A DNA stretch of 64,000 bases from Macrosoma leucophasiata (GCA_036365455.1 JAWQUS010000003.1:2438001-2502000), one strand, 5' to 3'; shown: positions 11,961 through 24,360, numbered from the stretch's first letter. Translations and numbers: made by a program. The notes: generated from the letters alone by a model not told the origin.

Positions 11961-13090
11961 GGAAAATCCCAATAGGATTTTATATCGTTATCTCTGATAG
12001 GCCCGACACGGGGATGAACCCAGGTGTGATGTTCATAGATACCGCGTTCATCAATGTGAACCCCCTTTTCCCACAAGATGGACCGAAGACCTGGTGAAGG
12101 TCGCAAGCAATCGTTGGATTAGGTTTTCCCCGGCACCGTCCGTTGTAAAAATCTTTTGGCTCTAAAAAGTAGTTGGCTAATTAGCTAGAATAATAGGGAA
12201 GATGCTAGTAAAAGTCTGAGGTCGTAGTTTCGTTCTGGCTGTAAACGATTATTTTCTTTGAATTCTTGCAATTCACTCGCGTTGAATACAAAACTTCAAT
12301 ACCATTAAATTAAATCTATTTTATTAATGTCCGTCTCCATCATTACACAAACGAAACCTGTTATCAAATTAAGATAAAAACATTAAATAATACTTCAGCC
12401 AGACGTAAGATTCAAATTGCTTCATAAACTCGGCCAATTTAAATTGTTTCTGCTCTCAAAATTCCATGTCGAACAGAAAATAAAGATGTGTAATTTCCAT
12501 TTCTTTCATGTCATCGTATTTCATTATTGTATTTTATTCGCGTTTTCTTTGTAACTTTCGAAGTAAACAGCTGCGTGTGAGGTCTAAGAAATCCATTAAG
12601 GGCCGACCTTTGCGACAAACAGAGAGGGTTTGGCGGAAAGGTTAAACATCGTACAAAGGAGTATCCAAAATATCATTTGGCCTTAGGCAACCAGTATTAG
12701 GGTGTATAGTTGCGACGCTGTGACTTTGTGCATGCGGCATTAATGAAAAAAAAAACTTTAATTTTTTTCGTCATCCATGCATTTGTGTTTGCGTATATCT
12801 ATCGGTTCTGTTGTAGCAGATTTTCAAAAAGATTTTCCGAAAGAAGGTCTTAAAGAAAGATTTGAAATGTAGGTATTTGTTACTTTTTTAAATAATTTAG
12901 TTTTGAGGTTATTAGAGAGCTTTCGCACGCCAATACCTCAGGGTTCGGATTTTGCAAATTCCCGTCTAGGTGAGCACCTATGTCCTAAAAAGAACCCCCT
13001 TGCAAAATTTGAAACCTACACAACTTGTTTCTGAGATTTCGTGATAAGTGAGTCAGTGAGTGACCTTTCTTTCCTTTCGTTTTATATAAA
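11961..13090. other. No gene recognised
   Basis: AT-rich stretch without a supportable exon. From about 12960 the text resembles the leader of the aacttcgtat-type repeat that follows. Confidence 0.45.
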
Positions 13091-13285
13091 TAAACTAGCT
13101 GTCCCGGCAAACTTCGTATCGCCCTAGAAAATAAAAAAAAATGTCCAAAAATGTTATGACAAATAGATGTTAGCCGATTCTCAGACCTACCCAATATGCT
13201 CATAAAATTTCATGAGAATCGGTCCAGCCGTTTCAGAGGAGTACGGTAACTAACATTGTGACATGGTAATTTTATATATAAGATT
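13091..13285 (+). repeat. Dispersed repeat family D (ctagctg..ggcaaacttcgtat), copy 1
   Basis: Starts ctagctgtcccggcaaactt and contains a gaatcggtccagccgttt block before ending in tatataaga. Similar copies lie at 35330-35595 (+), 62345-62620 (-) and a fragment near 58955 (-). The conserved end looks like a LINE/SINE 3' module that is widespread in moths and butterflies. Confidence 0.7.
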
Positions 13286-13939
13286 ACTCGTCTACTTACC
13301 TTTAAAAAACATCCTTGTGAATTCAGCCGGATAAAATTCATCATGTCTCAAGATCTGAAGATCTTCGCGGAGCAATGATAATTTTATTGTTAAGTACTTA
13401 AACTCAGTCATTCATTAGCGCCAAATTTGGGTTAAACACGTCACGTTTATATTACAAAAATTCCTTTTCATCTCAAAATTCTTATTCGCTAATGGGATAG
13501 ATCATATTTCAATCGTAACATGAACAATCAGAAAACCAGTTCGTTCCTTGTGAAAAGAGCCGAGAGCCCCGCCAATTAGTTCAGTACCGAGAAGGCTTCT
13601 TGTACAAACGATACCTTACTAAAGTTTAACCTATTTTAGAAAATTATCATCACATGAACACGAGGATGAATATTTTTATACTAGCGACCTGCCCTGGCTT
13701 CGTACGAGTACATACATTTTATTAGAGAGCTGATTAAAAAAGTTCTTCGAGACTGGCAGCGCGTGGCAACTCGCCTGGTGTTGAAAATGTTCATAGACGA
13801 CGATGACCACTTCCCACCAGATTGCTCGTCTACTTGTCTATCATTCTTTTGACATAAAATATTATGTCAGTAGTACTCAGTAGTGCTTGTTTTAACTAAC
13901 ACCATAGTGTTTTTATCCAATTAACATTTTAATAGTAAG
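13286..13939. other. No gene recognised
   Basis: No convincing coding or repeat signal. Confidence 0.5.
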
Positions 13940-14289
13940 TGTCGCCGCACACGGCACACTACCTCACCACATGCGACAGCCACAAAAACAAAGCCGACAC
14001 GAGAAGCTCGAAGCGGCTACAATAGCAACGCACGCGCTCATTCATACACTAGCCTTTGTTATTTTGTGTAACATTTAATTTTATTGCTCTATTAAAAATA
14101 AATAATAATAATAATATGTCTGTACATGTACCTTATTATTAGCACAATGTATTCTACATGAATTTCTGTAATCCTTTCTTATGAGGGAAAAGCTGGTGTC
14201 CTGAAATACAGGCTCTGCTTAGTTTAGGCACCAGTCTCCCACAATTTACTTTAATAATAACTCACGACTTTTAATGTTTATGATATGTT

Positions 14290-14562
14290 ACTGGTGGTAG
14301 AGCTCCAGTGACGGAGCTCGCGGGCGTAGGCACCACCGCATTACCTAATATACTTGCCGCTAAATGGTAGTGTTCAACACTATCGTGTTCCGGTCAGGTG
14401 GTAATGTACGGCCCTGTAATTTCCGGCACAGAGGCATAAGACCTTAGGCCTCAGGAGTGGTAACGCATCTGCATTTTGACCTTGGTCTTTGTGTGGGTGT
14501 CTATAGGCTGCAGTCATCACTTAACATCAATGTGAACTGCATGCTTGTTTACCACTTCCATT

Positions 14563-14593
<31 letters not shown>
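14290..14593 (+). repeat. SINE-like family A copy 3, full with long poly(A)
   Basis: One of the best-preserved copies: it starts ctggtggtagagctcc and runs to attacat followed by about 27 As. The long uninterrupted A-run suggests a fairly young retroposed copy. Confidence 0.85.
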
Positions 14594-14728
14594 TGTTAAA
14601 CTGTGTAGTTATTAAGGTTATTATGGTGATAAATAAATAAATAAAAAAAAAATAGTATCTGAAGCGCCCGACGGTCACTTGTGGCCGGTGGCTGCTGTTT
14701 TTTATGGGATTGAATCTCTGATATAAAT

Positions 14729-14729
<1 letters not shown>

Positions 14730-14779
<50 letters not shown>
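14730..14779. repeat. CT microsatellite
   Basis: About 50 bases of uninterrupted CT dinucleotides. The Arg-Glu repeat frame read from its minus strand is an artefact. Confidence 0.95.
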
Positions 14780-15293
14780 GTCGTACCCCTCACTGCTGAG
14801 GATCGTGGCTCCTTTAGACTTTGTCAACCAGCTGTCTCCATCGGTTTCTTTCGTTGCTTGGTGTATTGCGTGCTGCAATACATAAGTGGTATCTCCAGCT
14901 CCTGCGATACCTTTTGGGACTGCGGCCTCTTGATCTCTTTCCCTCCACTTTTCCAGTAACTATTAGGCGTTTCAAGTTTTTATCATCCATAGTTCTATAT
15001 CCATGTTTATTTCAATCAAAAACAAACAGACTACGTAGGTACGTGTGTTGCTTTCGACTTGAGCAGGTTAACTGGGGTAAGGGAGAGAGGGGTAGGGAGT
15101 TGGGCGAGTGGCGTGTGGCGGCGTTTTTATAGTGGCCGGTGCGGACCACATGAAAGCGAGCAACGACGATTTGTAGCATGAAGCGGCCATCGGCGTCAAC
15201 CGTGTGCGGCGAGGCCTTATAAAATGTATGAATACTAAGGGCAATATGCCAGTGGGGGTTTGTGCTTGTAAAGGCTCGTGTGCGGCGACCCTA

Positions 15294-16185
15294 AAGCTCA
15301 GCGTTATCGTATGTGATACTAGGTACTGTGCCTAAAGCTGGCTCCGGCAAAACTTCTTAGCACTCACATGTAAGCAATCCATTTGCAAGCAACTCTGTTT
15401 TATGATAGTTATAACATTTATTTACTCATGATAAGCTTTACGGCCTGAAAATATATTTAGAATTTAATAAAAGCAACGTCTCCCTTGAACAATAAAAGAA
15501 AGTTTACGATGATGCCATAAACACTGGATGCGAAATTATAAGGGTTCGTTACACCGAGGTAACGCTAAAACGGTGTTTAATTCACCTATAGAGGCCCGTA
15601 TTGTTTTTAATTAGCGACTTCTCACGACATACCGGTCCATTGTGGGTTTGTTCGGGGCTTCAAGACCTTTTGTTTGAGTCTTATTGTTGCAGTTACGGTA
15701 GTGTTATGTGTGATGGGGTTTGAGTGACTGATTTGGGAGTATTTTTGGAGAGGCTTAACCCTGCTGAGCAACGGGGTGGTATTCTTGTGGAATTATGACA
15801 ATTTTCGGATTAATAATCATTGTACATTTTGCAAAAGTTGAAACCAAATGCGATGACTTTTTATTTTGTGTTGTGTTCCTAAAGAAGACGTAGCATTTTT
15901 TGTAACATAAGTGAGAGATTAGTTCCTTTTATGCTGGGTTCCATCAACTTACTTAAGCTTTGACAAATTCGATGTGTTTTAAGTTTTTCGCAAGCTAAAC
16001 TCATGGAAATAAATGATTTTTAACATCAATAAGAAACATCTTTCGGTTGCTTTTCAATTTCCGTGGTCCCGTGGTGGCGTTAACGAAATCGATGGAGGTA
16101 GCTATATGTTATTGTTATTATTAATGGACGTTCAGTTATCGCTATACGTTGCTGAGAACGAAAGCGTATTTTAGCACTAAAACGG
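15294..16185. other. No gene recognised
   Basis: No exon seen. About 16030-16105 shares a few words (ccgtggtccc, cgaaatcgat) with the foldback element at 45985-46330 and may be a decayed relative. Confidence 0.4.
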
Positions 16186-16400
16186 GTAAAATGTTACATG
16201 TAGGACACAGTACTATATCCCAGTATGAAAGTTCAATCTTACGTAGAGTAGGGTAAACGCTTTAACCCACTTTCAGTTGATGCAAGTGATCGGGAGAGCA
16301 TTCTACTTTTGTATTGGACTTGCGGCTGACACCGCTGGACTCCAAACATTGTTTAGGGGCCGTCCATAAAATGCAACACGCTAAAATAAGACTTTTGCTG
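16186..16400. repeat. Repeat pair unit, also at 17880-18030 and 18295-18345
   Basis: The block from ttacatgtagg through ctttaacccactttcagttg and gcaagtgatcggg, then cggctgacaccgctggactc, recurs in pieces at 17885-18030, 18306-18335 and 18730-18800. The order is kept but with insertions between, as if one element had been duplicated and interrupted. Confidence 0.6.
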
Positions 16401-16639
16401 ACCCCCTGACAATAGAGGGGGCTGTTGTCACGCTGTGTCTCACTATCTGACACATCCCCTCATACATATATAACGTCACAAAAACTAAGAACCCCACCTG
16501 AATATGACTTTTTTTTAAAATCAGGAAGTAAGAAATATTAATCTATACCTATAATAAATCTGTAGAAGTGTAAATTCAGTACATTAAAAATATTGAAAAA
16601 ATAAATACCAGGGGATGTTATTAGATCGATAACAACCAC

Positions 16640-17390
16640 AAATATGTGATTAGAATTTTTTTTGTCTGTCTGTCTGTTTGTTCAAGCATCACATAAAAAC
16701 TACCGGTCCGATTACAATGAAACTTGGTATGATTATACTTCGACCTTTGGCTCACAACACAGGGCACTTTTTATCCCGGAAAAATGTCTATTTGTCTGTG
16801 TGTTTGTGCACGCTAATATCAGAAACGGCTTATTCGATTTGCGATTTTCACTAATATATTGTAATAAGTTTCACTTAACATTTAGTGTTTGTTTCATGTG
16901 AATCGGTTCAGAAATAAAAAGTTATGTCAATTTAAAGAATCGTATCGAATATTTTTAAGCTTATATCTTAGTTCTATCTTTAAGGGAGTATAGTACCTAA
17001 TAGGTAAAAACGGATCCTACGGATAACTAAACCTCCGCTGTTTGTCTGTTTGTCCGTCCGTCCGTCTGTCTGTCACCAGGCTGTATCTCATAAATAGTGA
17101 TAGCTAGAAAGCTAACATTTTCACAAATTATGTATTTCTATTACCGCTATAATGTAGATGCTTAAAATTTTCACAGAATTTTTAGGTCTTATTTTGTATT
17201 GTAGCTTCCATAATAATTCTATATACATACATACAAATAAATAAAATTGGAGTGTCTGTTTGTGGTATTAAAATAACCGCTTTTTACTAAACGCATATGT
17301 ATGTATACACGGTACATATACCAAAACAACATTTTTACAATTTTTGTCTGTCTGTCTGTCTGTTTGGCGGGGCTAATCTTGGGAACGGCT
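16640..17390. repeat. TGTC-microsatellite-rich repeat related to family D
   Basis: Runs of tgtctgtctg at about 16663, 17040-17075 and 17346-17365 precede text of the form aaaactaccggtccgatta, the common leader of family D-like repeats. Arrangement is irregular, with at least three starts. Confidence 0.55.
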
Positions 17391-17860
17391 TGACCGATTT
17401 TGAAGGGCCTTTCACTGGCAGATAGCTGATGTGATAAGGAGTAACTTAGGCTACTTTTGTCTCCATAAATCCATCCATCCATACATACATACCTACATAC
17501 AAATAAGTAGAATTGGAGTGTATCCGACTTTGACGGGACTTCCATGGGTAAGTAGCTGATGTAACAAGGAGTAACTTAGGCTACTTTTATCTCCATACAT
17601 CCATATATACATACCTACATACAAATATGAAAAATTGGAGTGTCTTCGACTTTGACGGGAATTTCACTGGCAGATAGCTGATGTGATAAGGAGTAACTTG
17701 GCTACTTTTATCTCAATACAACCATAAATACATACATACCTACTTACAAATACTTAGAATTTGAGTGTCTCCGATTTTGACCGGACTTTCACTGGCAGAT
17801 AGCTGATGTAATTTAGGAGTAGAAACCACGTAGACGAAGTCGCGGGCACAGCTAGTTAAA
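17391..17860 (+). repeat. Tandem repeat, about 120-130 bp, four units
   Basis: Units share a gacgggactttcactggcag-like start, agatagctgatgt, aaggagtaacttaggctact and a catacatacctac simple stretch. Starts of the cactggcag word or its variant fall near 17412, 17540, 17663 and 17788. The last unit ends in cgaagtcgcgggcacagcta, a typical family end, so the array is an expansion inside a dispersed repeat. Confidence 0.8.
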
Positions 17861-18359
17861 AATATTTTAATGAACTATTAAGGTAAATATTACATGTAGG
17901 GTGTGAATAGGGTTACAGAATTGTATCCCATTTTAAAAGCTGAATCTAACTTAGAGTAGGACAAACACTTTAACCCACTTTCAGTTGTTGCAAGTGATCG
18001 GGGCGTTGAGAGCATTCTACTTTTTTTTCTATTTATTTCGTTTTCATACAGTAAGACTTAACATTATAGAACACCCAAAAAACCGATAGGGTTTGTCCTG
18101 GGTGTAAGTACCTCATAAAAACTACTTAAACATACAAAACTATTAAAATCTTACTAAATAGGTACAACTGCGAGGAACTGCTGTGCGATAAGCGGATAAA
18201 TAAAATGTATAATAATAATATGATATGAGGGTACATGTGTAAAACTCGACGAATCTACGATCTATTATCGCAATGCAGCGGCTCGCCCGTTCTTCACAAT
18301 TAGGTGACATACGGCTGACACCGCTGGACTCCATATGTTGTTCACTAGAGTACCTTCAA

Positions 18360-18610
18360 TACATATACAATGCGAATGTGGATGGTTGCAGAGGCCCAGG
18401 AAGACTATCTGACCTACCATGACCAAATAGGACGAGTACTGTCTGAGGGTGGGGTCAAAAGTCTTAGGAATCGGCGTGCATGTATGAAGAGAATGATGAA
18501 TGTAGAAGAAGCACGGGAGGTGTGTCAAGACCGGGATATCTGGCGCTCTACAATCGTTTTTAGGACTTGAGAAGGGACTTGGCGTGAAGATACATACATA
18601 CATACATACA
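18360..18610 (+). mobile_element. Non-LTR retrotransposon RT C-terminus fragment
   Basis: The translation around DQIGRVLSEGGVKS and RNRRACMKRMMNV matches the fragment at 3750-4065, including the downstream catacatacatac tail. It is shorter and more diverged. Confidence 0.7.
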
Positions 18611-18835
18611 TACCTTCAACGCGAACTGTTTGCTATTATGATTTTTTCGAAGCATTGTTCTTAAGTCTTGATGCCAAGGAACAGTTAGAAATTGCTGAAA
18701 ATGATGGCAGATTTTTTTCAAATACGGGGTAAATATCACATAAACCCTTAAACACACATTCAGTAAGTGTAAGTGATCGGGCGTTGAACAAATTCTTACT
18801 TATTCATACCGAGACGGCTGGACGAGTCCTATTAA

Positions 18836-19165
18836 TAATGGCAACCTTTGAATCGTCACACTGCTGGGCACGAATCTCTCTCTGGTGGGAGGCCTAGAGC
18901 TAACTCCACCACGCAGCGGGTTAGTGACTAACCCGCTGTCGGAGGTTTTCAAACCGCCCAGAACGCCTCCGAGAAGATTTAACGACTGCTATCTATCGAT
19001 AGCAAACGGGACTGACGGCTTAACGTGTCCTCTGAAGCACGGAAACGCGCATTTTAATTCACCACTAGCGGTCACCCATCACACAACCGCGCCCGTATCG
19101 CACAACCGAATAGATTGCTTCCGATCTACACTAGCCGCGGGGCCAAGCGCGCTTCAGCTGCAGAA
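18836..19165 (+). repeat. Dispersed repeat family B, copy 3
   Basis: Starts taatggcaacctttga and contains cactgctgggcacgaa, ctatctatcgatagca and ccgatctaca near its end. It has an internal deletion compared with copy 2. Confidence 0.75.
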
Positions 19166-19358
19166 AAAGCATGTTCTGACTTAGGGATCAATTAGGGATA
19201 GGTACCTATTTGAAAACGATGCGATGCGATACAGCCAAATATCGCATTGACTTGTATCGATACAAAACATCGGTATATCGTATTTTGTTGTTTCGATACA
19301 TACATCAAAATATGGATAGGTACGTATCAGGGCTCGCTACATCTGCCATCCTCTTAAG

Positions 19359-19640
19359 ACATAGAGCAACACCGGAGGGGAGTAGCCGTATGCAGGCTTT
19401 CCCCTCTGTCAATGGGCCTATACCTGTCGCCTAGATGTTTAAATGTGTGCATGAAATTGATTGTGTATTTTGTAAAAGTCAAGGTGTGAGTTTCGTAGTA
19501 AAAGACGATTTTTGTAGTGTGCATGTGTGTTGCACGCATTTCCCCCCGCAAAAATGACAGACTGTGTTTTGCATCTGTAATAAACGCTATGGCTACTCCC
19601 CTCCAGTCCGCCGCGGCTGGTGGCCCGTGTTGCTCTATGT
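19359..19640 (+). mobile_element. MITE family E copy 1, TIR acatagagcaac, 6-bp TSD
   Basis: A 282-bp element with terminal inverted repeats acatagagcaacac...gtgttgctctatgt, followed inside by ggaggggagtagcc and its inverse. It is flanked on both sides by cttaag (19353-19358, 19641-19646). No coding capacity. A second copy lies at 50810-51108 with a different 6-bp flank, which fixes the ends. Confidence 0.85.
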
Positions 19641-19646
19641 CTTAAG

Positions 19647-20377
19647 AGAAGTAAACACGTGTAATTATGTAATGAAATGTAGGTATTTTTCGTCTATCTC
19701 GTATTTCAGGATACGAGATTACGAGATATCGTATTACACGATACGAGCCGTGTAATACGGTATTTATGACAAGCCCAAGTTAATTCGATTTCCCGCCGTT
19801 TTGTAACGTACATGCCTTTCGTTAGGGTTGCCACTTTGTATTGAAAAAGAAAGAAGTAAACATAAATGAAGTAGAAATAAACAACACAAGAAGGTAACAT
19901 CAATCTCGTATATATGTTTAGAATATGGGGTAGGCAGATGTAAATACATGAGTTCTAACTTCTAACATGCACTCAAACATCTTCAATTTTTCTTGTGCTA
20001 AGCTTATTGATTTATTAATTTATCGAGAAAATTATCAAACTTGCGAATCTTTTAGATATTATGTCGGGCTAGTCGAACCCACTAATAGGTTATTACAGAA
20101 AGTGTTTAGTAAACTCTTTCGCCTTCTTTCTGGCAGCCCTGTTAAAGGTAGACACTCCATGAATACCGATGAGCAGAGTACCTAATCAAAGATTTGTGAC
20201 TTAAAAGTCAATTTCAGAGACAGCTTTCTCAACTTCTTGTATCTGGGACGTGATTGTGTTAATACGAAGGCTGATGAAAAATAATCGGATGCTTTAAGAG
20301 ATCTGTACCTCAACTTAAAAAGGGACCTTCATGAAGGTGATCAATCAGTTATGGGTACAGTACTCAACAATTGATAA
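19647..20377. other. No gene recognised
   Basis: About 19690-19750 is built of repeated cgagat/tacgag words. No exon is seen. Confidence 0.45.
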
Positions 20378-20595
20378 TGCACATCGAGCCTACGAAAGAG
20401 ACCATCGGCTCGTTTCGACTTCGTAGAGCGTTATCTCTGCTGCACACTGCCTACGTAAGCACTGATAGTCCGGGATTGGACAAAACTTGATCAAAATAGT
20501 CGACAAACGTCAAATAGGTACGGTGCGAAAGTGATAACGCTCTACAGACCCGAAATAAGCCGAAGTCTCCTTCCTAGGCTCGATGTGCAATATTT
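20378..20595. mobile_element. MITE family F copy 1 (cacatcgag ends)
   Basis: The left end gcacatcgagcctacg is inverted at the right as aggctcgatgtgc. The interior has gagcgttatctctgctgcac and its mirrored gataacgctctaca. Copies occur at 51297-51502 and, more decayed, at 35985-36180. Confidence 0.75.
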
Positions 20596-20654
20596 ATTGC
20601 TGAGCACTGTAATAAGTCTATTCGTCAGGGCTGGTTTGTTCGAATCGATTCTAA

Positions 20655-20873
20655 CAAACAAACAGTACACATTGATGGTAAGTAGTACAGTAAGTAGCAG
20701 CCTATAAACATGCGTTTATCCAGTTGTTATGTCTCTATGTCGAAAATTACAGAGCTGTCCGTTTCACCTGACCAAAACACGATAGCGCTGAAAACTACCA
20801 TTATGCGGTTAGCCGATTAGGATATGCGGTGGTGCCTACGCCCTTGAACTCCGTCACTGGATCTCTACCACTA
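20655..20873 (-). repeat. SINE-like family A copy 4, diverged
   Basis: Recognised by cattgatggtaagtagta, acacgatagcgctg and the ctctaccac end. It is the most decayed of the long copies. Confidence 0.6.
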
Positions 20874-21420
20874 GTAAATAATACCTTTTTAATATACATA
20901 TTTAAATCAATGCTCCAAACTAATAATATTCTATTTTTATTTAACACAATTACGTATTCTTCATAGCAAAGTACATACGCTGTATCAGATACCTATTTGG
21001 TAAAATATTCCGCTGCCTGAATTTAGATGGTCCAATTTCGACTAATTGTTATCAATTGCTATCTACCGATCAATATTGCACAACGAATTGGCATGATTGT
21101 TGCACTTTTACGTGGAGCTAACACCACAGCCTTAATAGATCAAGCTAATCTTTGAGATTAGGTTTTTGTGGACGAAATTCTGTAGCCCAGGAAGACCAAG
21201 ACTACCTTGACCCTACCTTGACCAAATAGGTCGAGTACTATGAACCTCAATTTTATCTTATCTATAGACACATCCCATATCTATTGGTTTTATGAAAAAA
21301 AAAAACTTTTGTATAATCATTAAGCGTTTCAGCATACCTACTAAGTTGCTAGTATGTAGTCCAAATAGTTTCGGCGTCGAGTGGCTGTGACATATTTACG
21401 GACGCACAGACAGACTACTA
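20874..21420. other. No gene; short LINE remnant
   Basis: A remnant at about 21186-21240 (gcccaggaagaccaagacta, accaaataggtcgagtacta) matches the RTE-like tails at 3750 and 18360. The rest is unassigned. Confidence 0.45.
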
Positions 21421-21931
21421 TAGCCTTTTTTTTACGAGTTGGAAATGTCTTCGCTTTCAACCGGCTCTCTAGGGGGAGAGAGCCGGGATATGAGGGACTG
21501 GAACCCTCTAAAACCACCTCGGTGCCGACCTCAGTGCACAAAGGGGGAGGATCCGGGTACACTAAAACACTGTTCCGGTTCCCCCCCACGCACTTCGCCT
21601 CCATAAGGCTCGTCCACGGGGACTCAGTACTTGACATTTTGGGAATTTGGAATACCGGGAGCTTGACATTTTGAAACCGCTTGACATTTTGGGAATTTGA
21701 CATTCTGGACTGAAACGTCTGACAACCCCATTCTGCGCATACTGCAATGACCAGCGGCTACCACGGTCTCCGTCTTCCCAGAACCGCGAGTGCTGGACGG
21801 CTAGAGCACCCACTCTGGTCGCCCGCGATTCATTCCCCTTTTAGTCACCTCTTACGACAGGCAGAGGATACCTCAGTCCTATTCTACAAGCCCAGTACTG
21901 CAGGGCGCAGACCCTATATAGGGCGTATACC
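21421..21931. repeat. GC-richer dispersed element, class uncertain
   Basis: The block with cggctctctagggggagag, then cctcttacgacaggcagagg and tacccttttt, resembles 3' untranslated parts of LINEs common in insects. In its middle (about 21638-21705) the word ttgacattttgggaattt recurs in a short tandem. No intact protein. Confidence 0.5.
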
Positions 21932-22235
21932 CTTTTTTTTTTTTTTTTTTTTTTATATGTAATAAAAGTGGCAAACAAGCATGCAGTTCACATTGATGTT
22001 AAGTGATGACTGCAGCCTATAGACACCCACACAATGACCAGAGGTCAAAATGCAGATGCGCTGCCACTCCTGAGGCCTAAGGTGTTATGGCCTCTGTGCC
22101 TGAAATTACAGGGCCGTACATTACCACCTGACCGAAACACGATAGTGCTGAACACTACCATTTAGCGGCAAGTATATTAGGTAATGCGGTGGTGCCTACG
22201 CCCGCGAGCTCCGTCACTGGAGCTCTACCACCAGT
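21932..22235 (-). repeat. SINE-like family A copy 5, full
   Basis: Minus-oriented full copy with a 20-base T-run (its poly(A) tail) at 21933-21953 and its start at ctaccaccagta. It abuts the preceding element. Confidence 0.85.
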
Positions 22236-23234
22236 AAAACCCTAATAAAAGGTCAGTCACTTTTTCAAATGTTTTCGAACGATTCTATGTCATAAGTAAC
22301 GATTGCGTGAGATGAATGTTTTTCATTATCCTTGTAACAACCGCTGTCACTTTCATCATTTTCCGCATCGGTCAGGATTTGGCGAGAAAATCCGCGTCCA
22401 CGACAGATGGAGATAATCATTTTCGTAGGTTACCAAGCGAATGAAAATCGCTATTTATATCTAGTTGATTTGTTATTGTTGGAAATTTGGAACCATATTT
22501 GAAAGCTTGGAAGACATGCTGTTTTCCTTGAGCTGGTCAGACCGTTTAGTTGATGTTTAAGGTTTCTCGTTATCCAATAATCCTAACTAGTTTTTTGAGG
22601 CATATAGCACACCCCGGACACTCGGCTAAAATTCCATACAAACGCTTATTTTGGTTACCTATTACACAGGCATTAATCAGTACACGCGTATACAGAAATG
22701 TAGCACGTAGGGTTAAGATCTAAAACAATCGTGAATTAAGTTATCGCACTGACTACGTGACGAAATTAATTAAAATAGACCGCTCGCTCGCCTGTTCGCA
22801 ACCTCACTGTTGAAGTTTATTTAACTGCCCTTCGAGGGTGGGTGATGGGTGAGGCTGGGAAATCGGGCGGGACGTTGAAGTGTCTATTCTAAACGTAGTA
22901 TTATTACATATTCTCTGCCTTTAGTAAATAATACTCTCTTCTTTATGGTAAATATGTCCGAATTCTCTTGTTCGTAGATTTCCGCAGGAGTGAAAATCGC
23001 TTTACTAAGAGTTGCTAATTTGTTTCTTGTTGTTGGAAGTTTGGAATCATCTTTGAAAGCTTAGCAGAATTTCCTGGAAGAAATACTGTATTCATTGACT
23101 TGGTCGAAACGTTTAGATGATGTTTAACCTCCGGCTTTGTTGTTATCCGTACTTCCAACCGTAAAGAGCTTTACAAGACCTTTATTCCTTACTTCCATCG
23201 ATAATTTAAAATGTTCGATTGTCATATGTTTCAG
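22236..23234. other. Probable POPDC intron, no exon seen
   Basis: Sequence upstream of the first recognised Popeye exon. I looked for the preceding Popeye-domain segment and the transmembrane region and did not find them here. The exon at 23235 starts at the third base of a codon, so an upstream exon must exist. Confidence 0.4.
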
Positions 23235-23337
23235 GCTAGTGGTGTCACAAAACCAGCGAGCGTTGCACATAGTGTTCCCGCACCATTTCCTAGACTCGCC
23301 GGAATGGTTCGGCGTCTCCACAGATGAATATTTTCAG
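23235..23337 (+). CDS. POPDC: POPDC-like gene, Popeye-domain exon with DSPEW
   Basis: Internal exon of a Popeye-domain protein. Family members are three-pass membrane proteins of muscle and other tissue with a cytoplasmic cAMP-binding Popeye domain. The translation ends RALHIVFPHHFLDSPEW followed by FGVSTDEYFQ. FLDSPEW is the ultra-conserved family motif that forms part of the cAMP pocket. The exon is bounded by tttcag|g and cag|gta, begins at codon position 3 and ends in phase 0. The next family motif, FQVT, is completed across the splice as FQ|VS, so Thr is replaced by Ser. Upstream exons (N-terminus, transmembrane helices) are not visible in the window. The family call is from remembered motifs and was not tested by alignment. 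Confidence 0.8.
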
Positions 23338-23647
23338 GTAAACTCTAAAGAATACAATTTGTGACCGCTATCTGATGATAGAGAAATTTTGGCAATGTTA
23401 TTGCCAAATTCGAAATGGTTTTTAGAAAAATCATATTGCATTGTGGCTGCACTACATTTTTTCTGCCATTAATGCAAATGAGAATGCACTGATGGCATAG
23501 TAAGTGTATACTGCAGTCTCTATGCAGATGTTTTGCTACTGTAATGCCCTTGGCAGCAGATAAATTAGATAAGACATTGTGGCGGTGCAACAATCTATGC
23601 CACTGGAGCTCCATAATTAAAAAATACTGTATTTGCAACAGGTTTGT

Positions 23648-23817
23648 ATGGCCCTATAATTTCCGGCACAGAGGCATAACACCTTAGGCCTCAGGAGTGG
23701 TAACGCATCTGTATTTTGAGCTTGGTCTTCATTTGGGTGTCTATAGGCTGCAGTCATTACTTAACATCAATGTGAACTGCAAGCTTGTTTACCACGTCCA
23801 TTACATAAAAAAAAAAG
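23648..23817 (+). repeat. SINE-like family A copy 6, 5'-truncated
   Basis: Starts at tggccctataatttccggca and keeps the poly(A) end (attacataaaaaaaaaa). 5' truncation is typical of reverse-transcribed copies. It lies in a POPDC intron. Confidence 0.8.
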
Positions 23818-24029
23818 GTTCGTCCTGCTGTCGCAAGTTCAGGTGGCCTTAGAAGGACCCTAATACGATCCCGACTCTACCGATATTGGACCAATAGTAG
23901 ATGAAACATAAAAGATATAAAACAAAGGAAGTCACTAGATCCAGAAATGTCCAGGAAGCAGCCGTTTCCGTGTATTTTTTTTTATAACCCACCTTTATCG
24001 AAAGGTGGAATAGAAGGTGACCATATTAG

Positions 24030-24360
24030 AATAGAATAGAATAGAAAATATTTTTATTTCGAATAGATCTTTACAGATACTTTCAAAACGTCAATAAATC
24101 ATAAACTACCTAGAGCGAATAACCATTACATATAGTAAAAGCAAAATCATATATTAATAGTAAATTAAAAATTAAAATTTAAACTATTTGGTTAAAACAT
24201 AATAATCATAAAACTTTTCAATTCCTTCAATGATAATAAATGAAGAAAAAGAAAAACTTATTCGTCAAGATCAATGTTATTCACTTAGCAGAGTTCCAAG
24301 TGCAGTCACTACTGAGAAGAACTCCGCTACCCAACAAACTCAGTAAGAGCTCTTTTAAAT
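24030..24360 (-). mobile_element. LINE 3' end, same family as 10764-11842
   Basis: Tail of repeated agaat at 24031-24055, then 3' UTR text. The words cagagttcca, actgagaa and actcagta in the same order as at 11023-11080 identify it as the 3' UTR of the Jockey-like family. It stops about 58 bases before a POPDC splice acceptor. Confidence 0.65.

Larger units (their letters stand above)
13940..15293. mobile_element. Possible DNA element with gtcgccgcacacg ends and nested insertions
   Basis: gtcgccgcacacg at about 13943 is mirrored by cgtgtgcggcgac at about 15282, and a second mirrored word, accgtgtgcggcga, occurs near 15199. The interior holds a SINE-like copy, a CT microsatellite and unassigned DNA. 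Inverted ends of only about 13 bp and several internal echoes make the exact boundaries uncertain. Confidence 0.3.

Noticed and set aside
14596..14793. Arg-Glu repeat frame on the minus strand
   Set aside because: It is the translation of the CT microsatellite.
19353..19646. piggyBac-type element with TTAA duplication
   Set aside because: TTAA is present within cttaag at this copy, but the second copy is flanked by atcatc, so TTAA is not a family feature.
20060..20150. Frame with LLQKVFSKLFRLLSG as a possible upstream Popeye exon
   Set aside because: Only loose similarity to the family region before the cAMP pocket; the flanking splice sites are weak and the frame cannot be joined with confidence to 23235.
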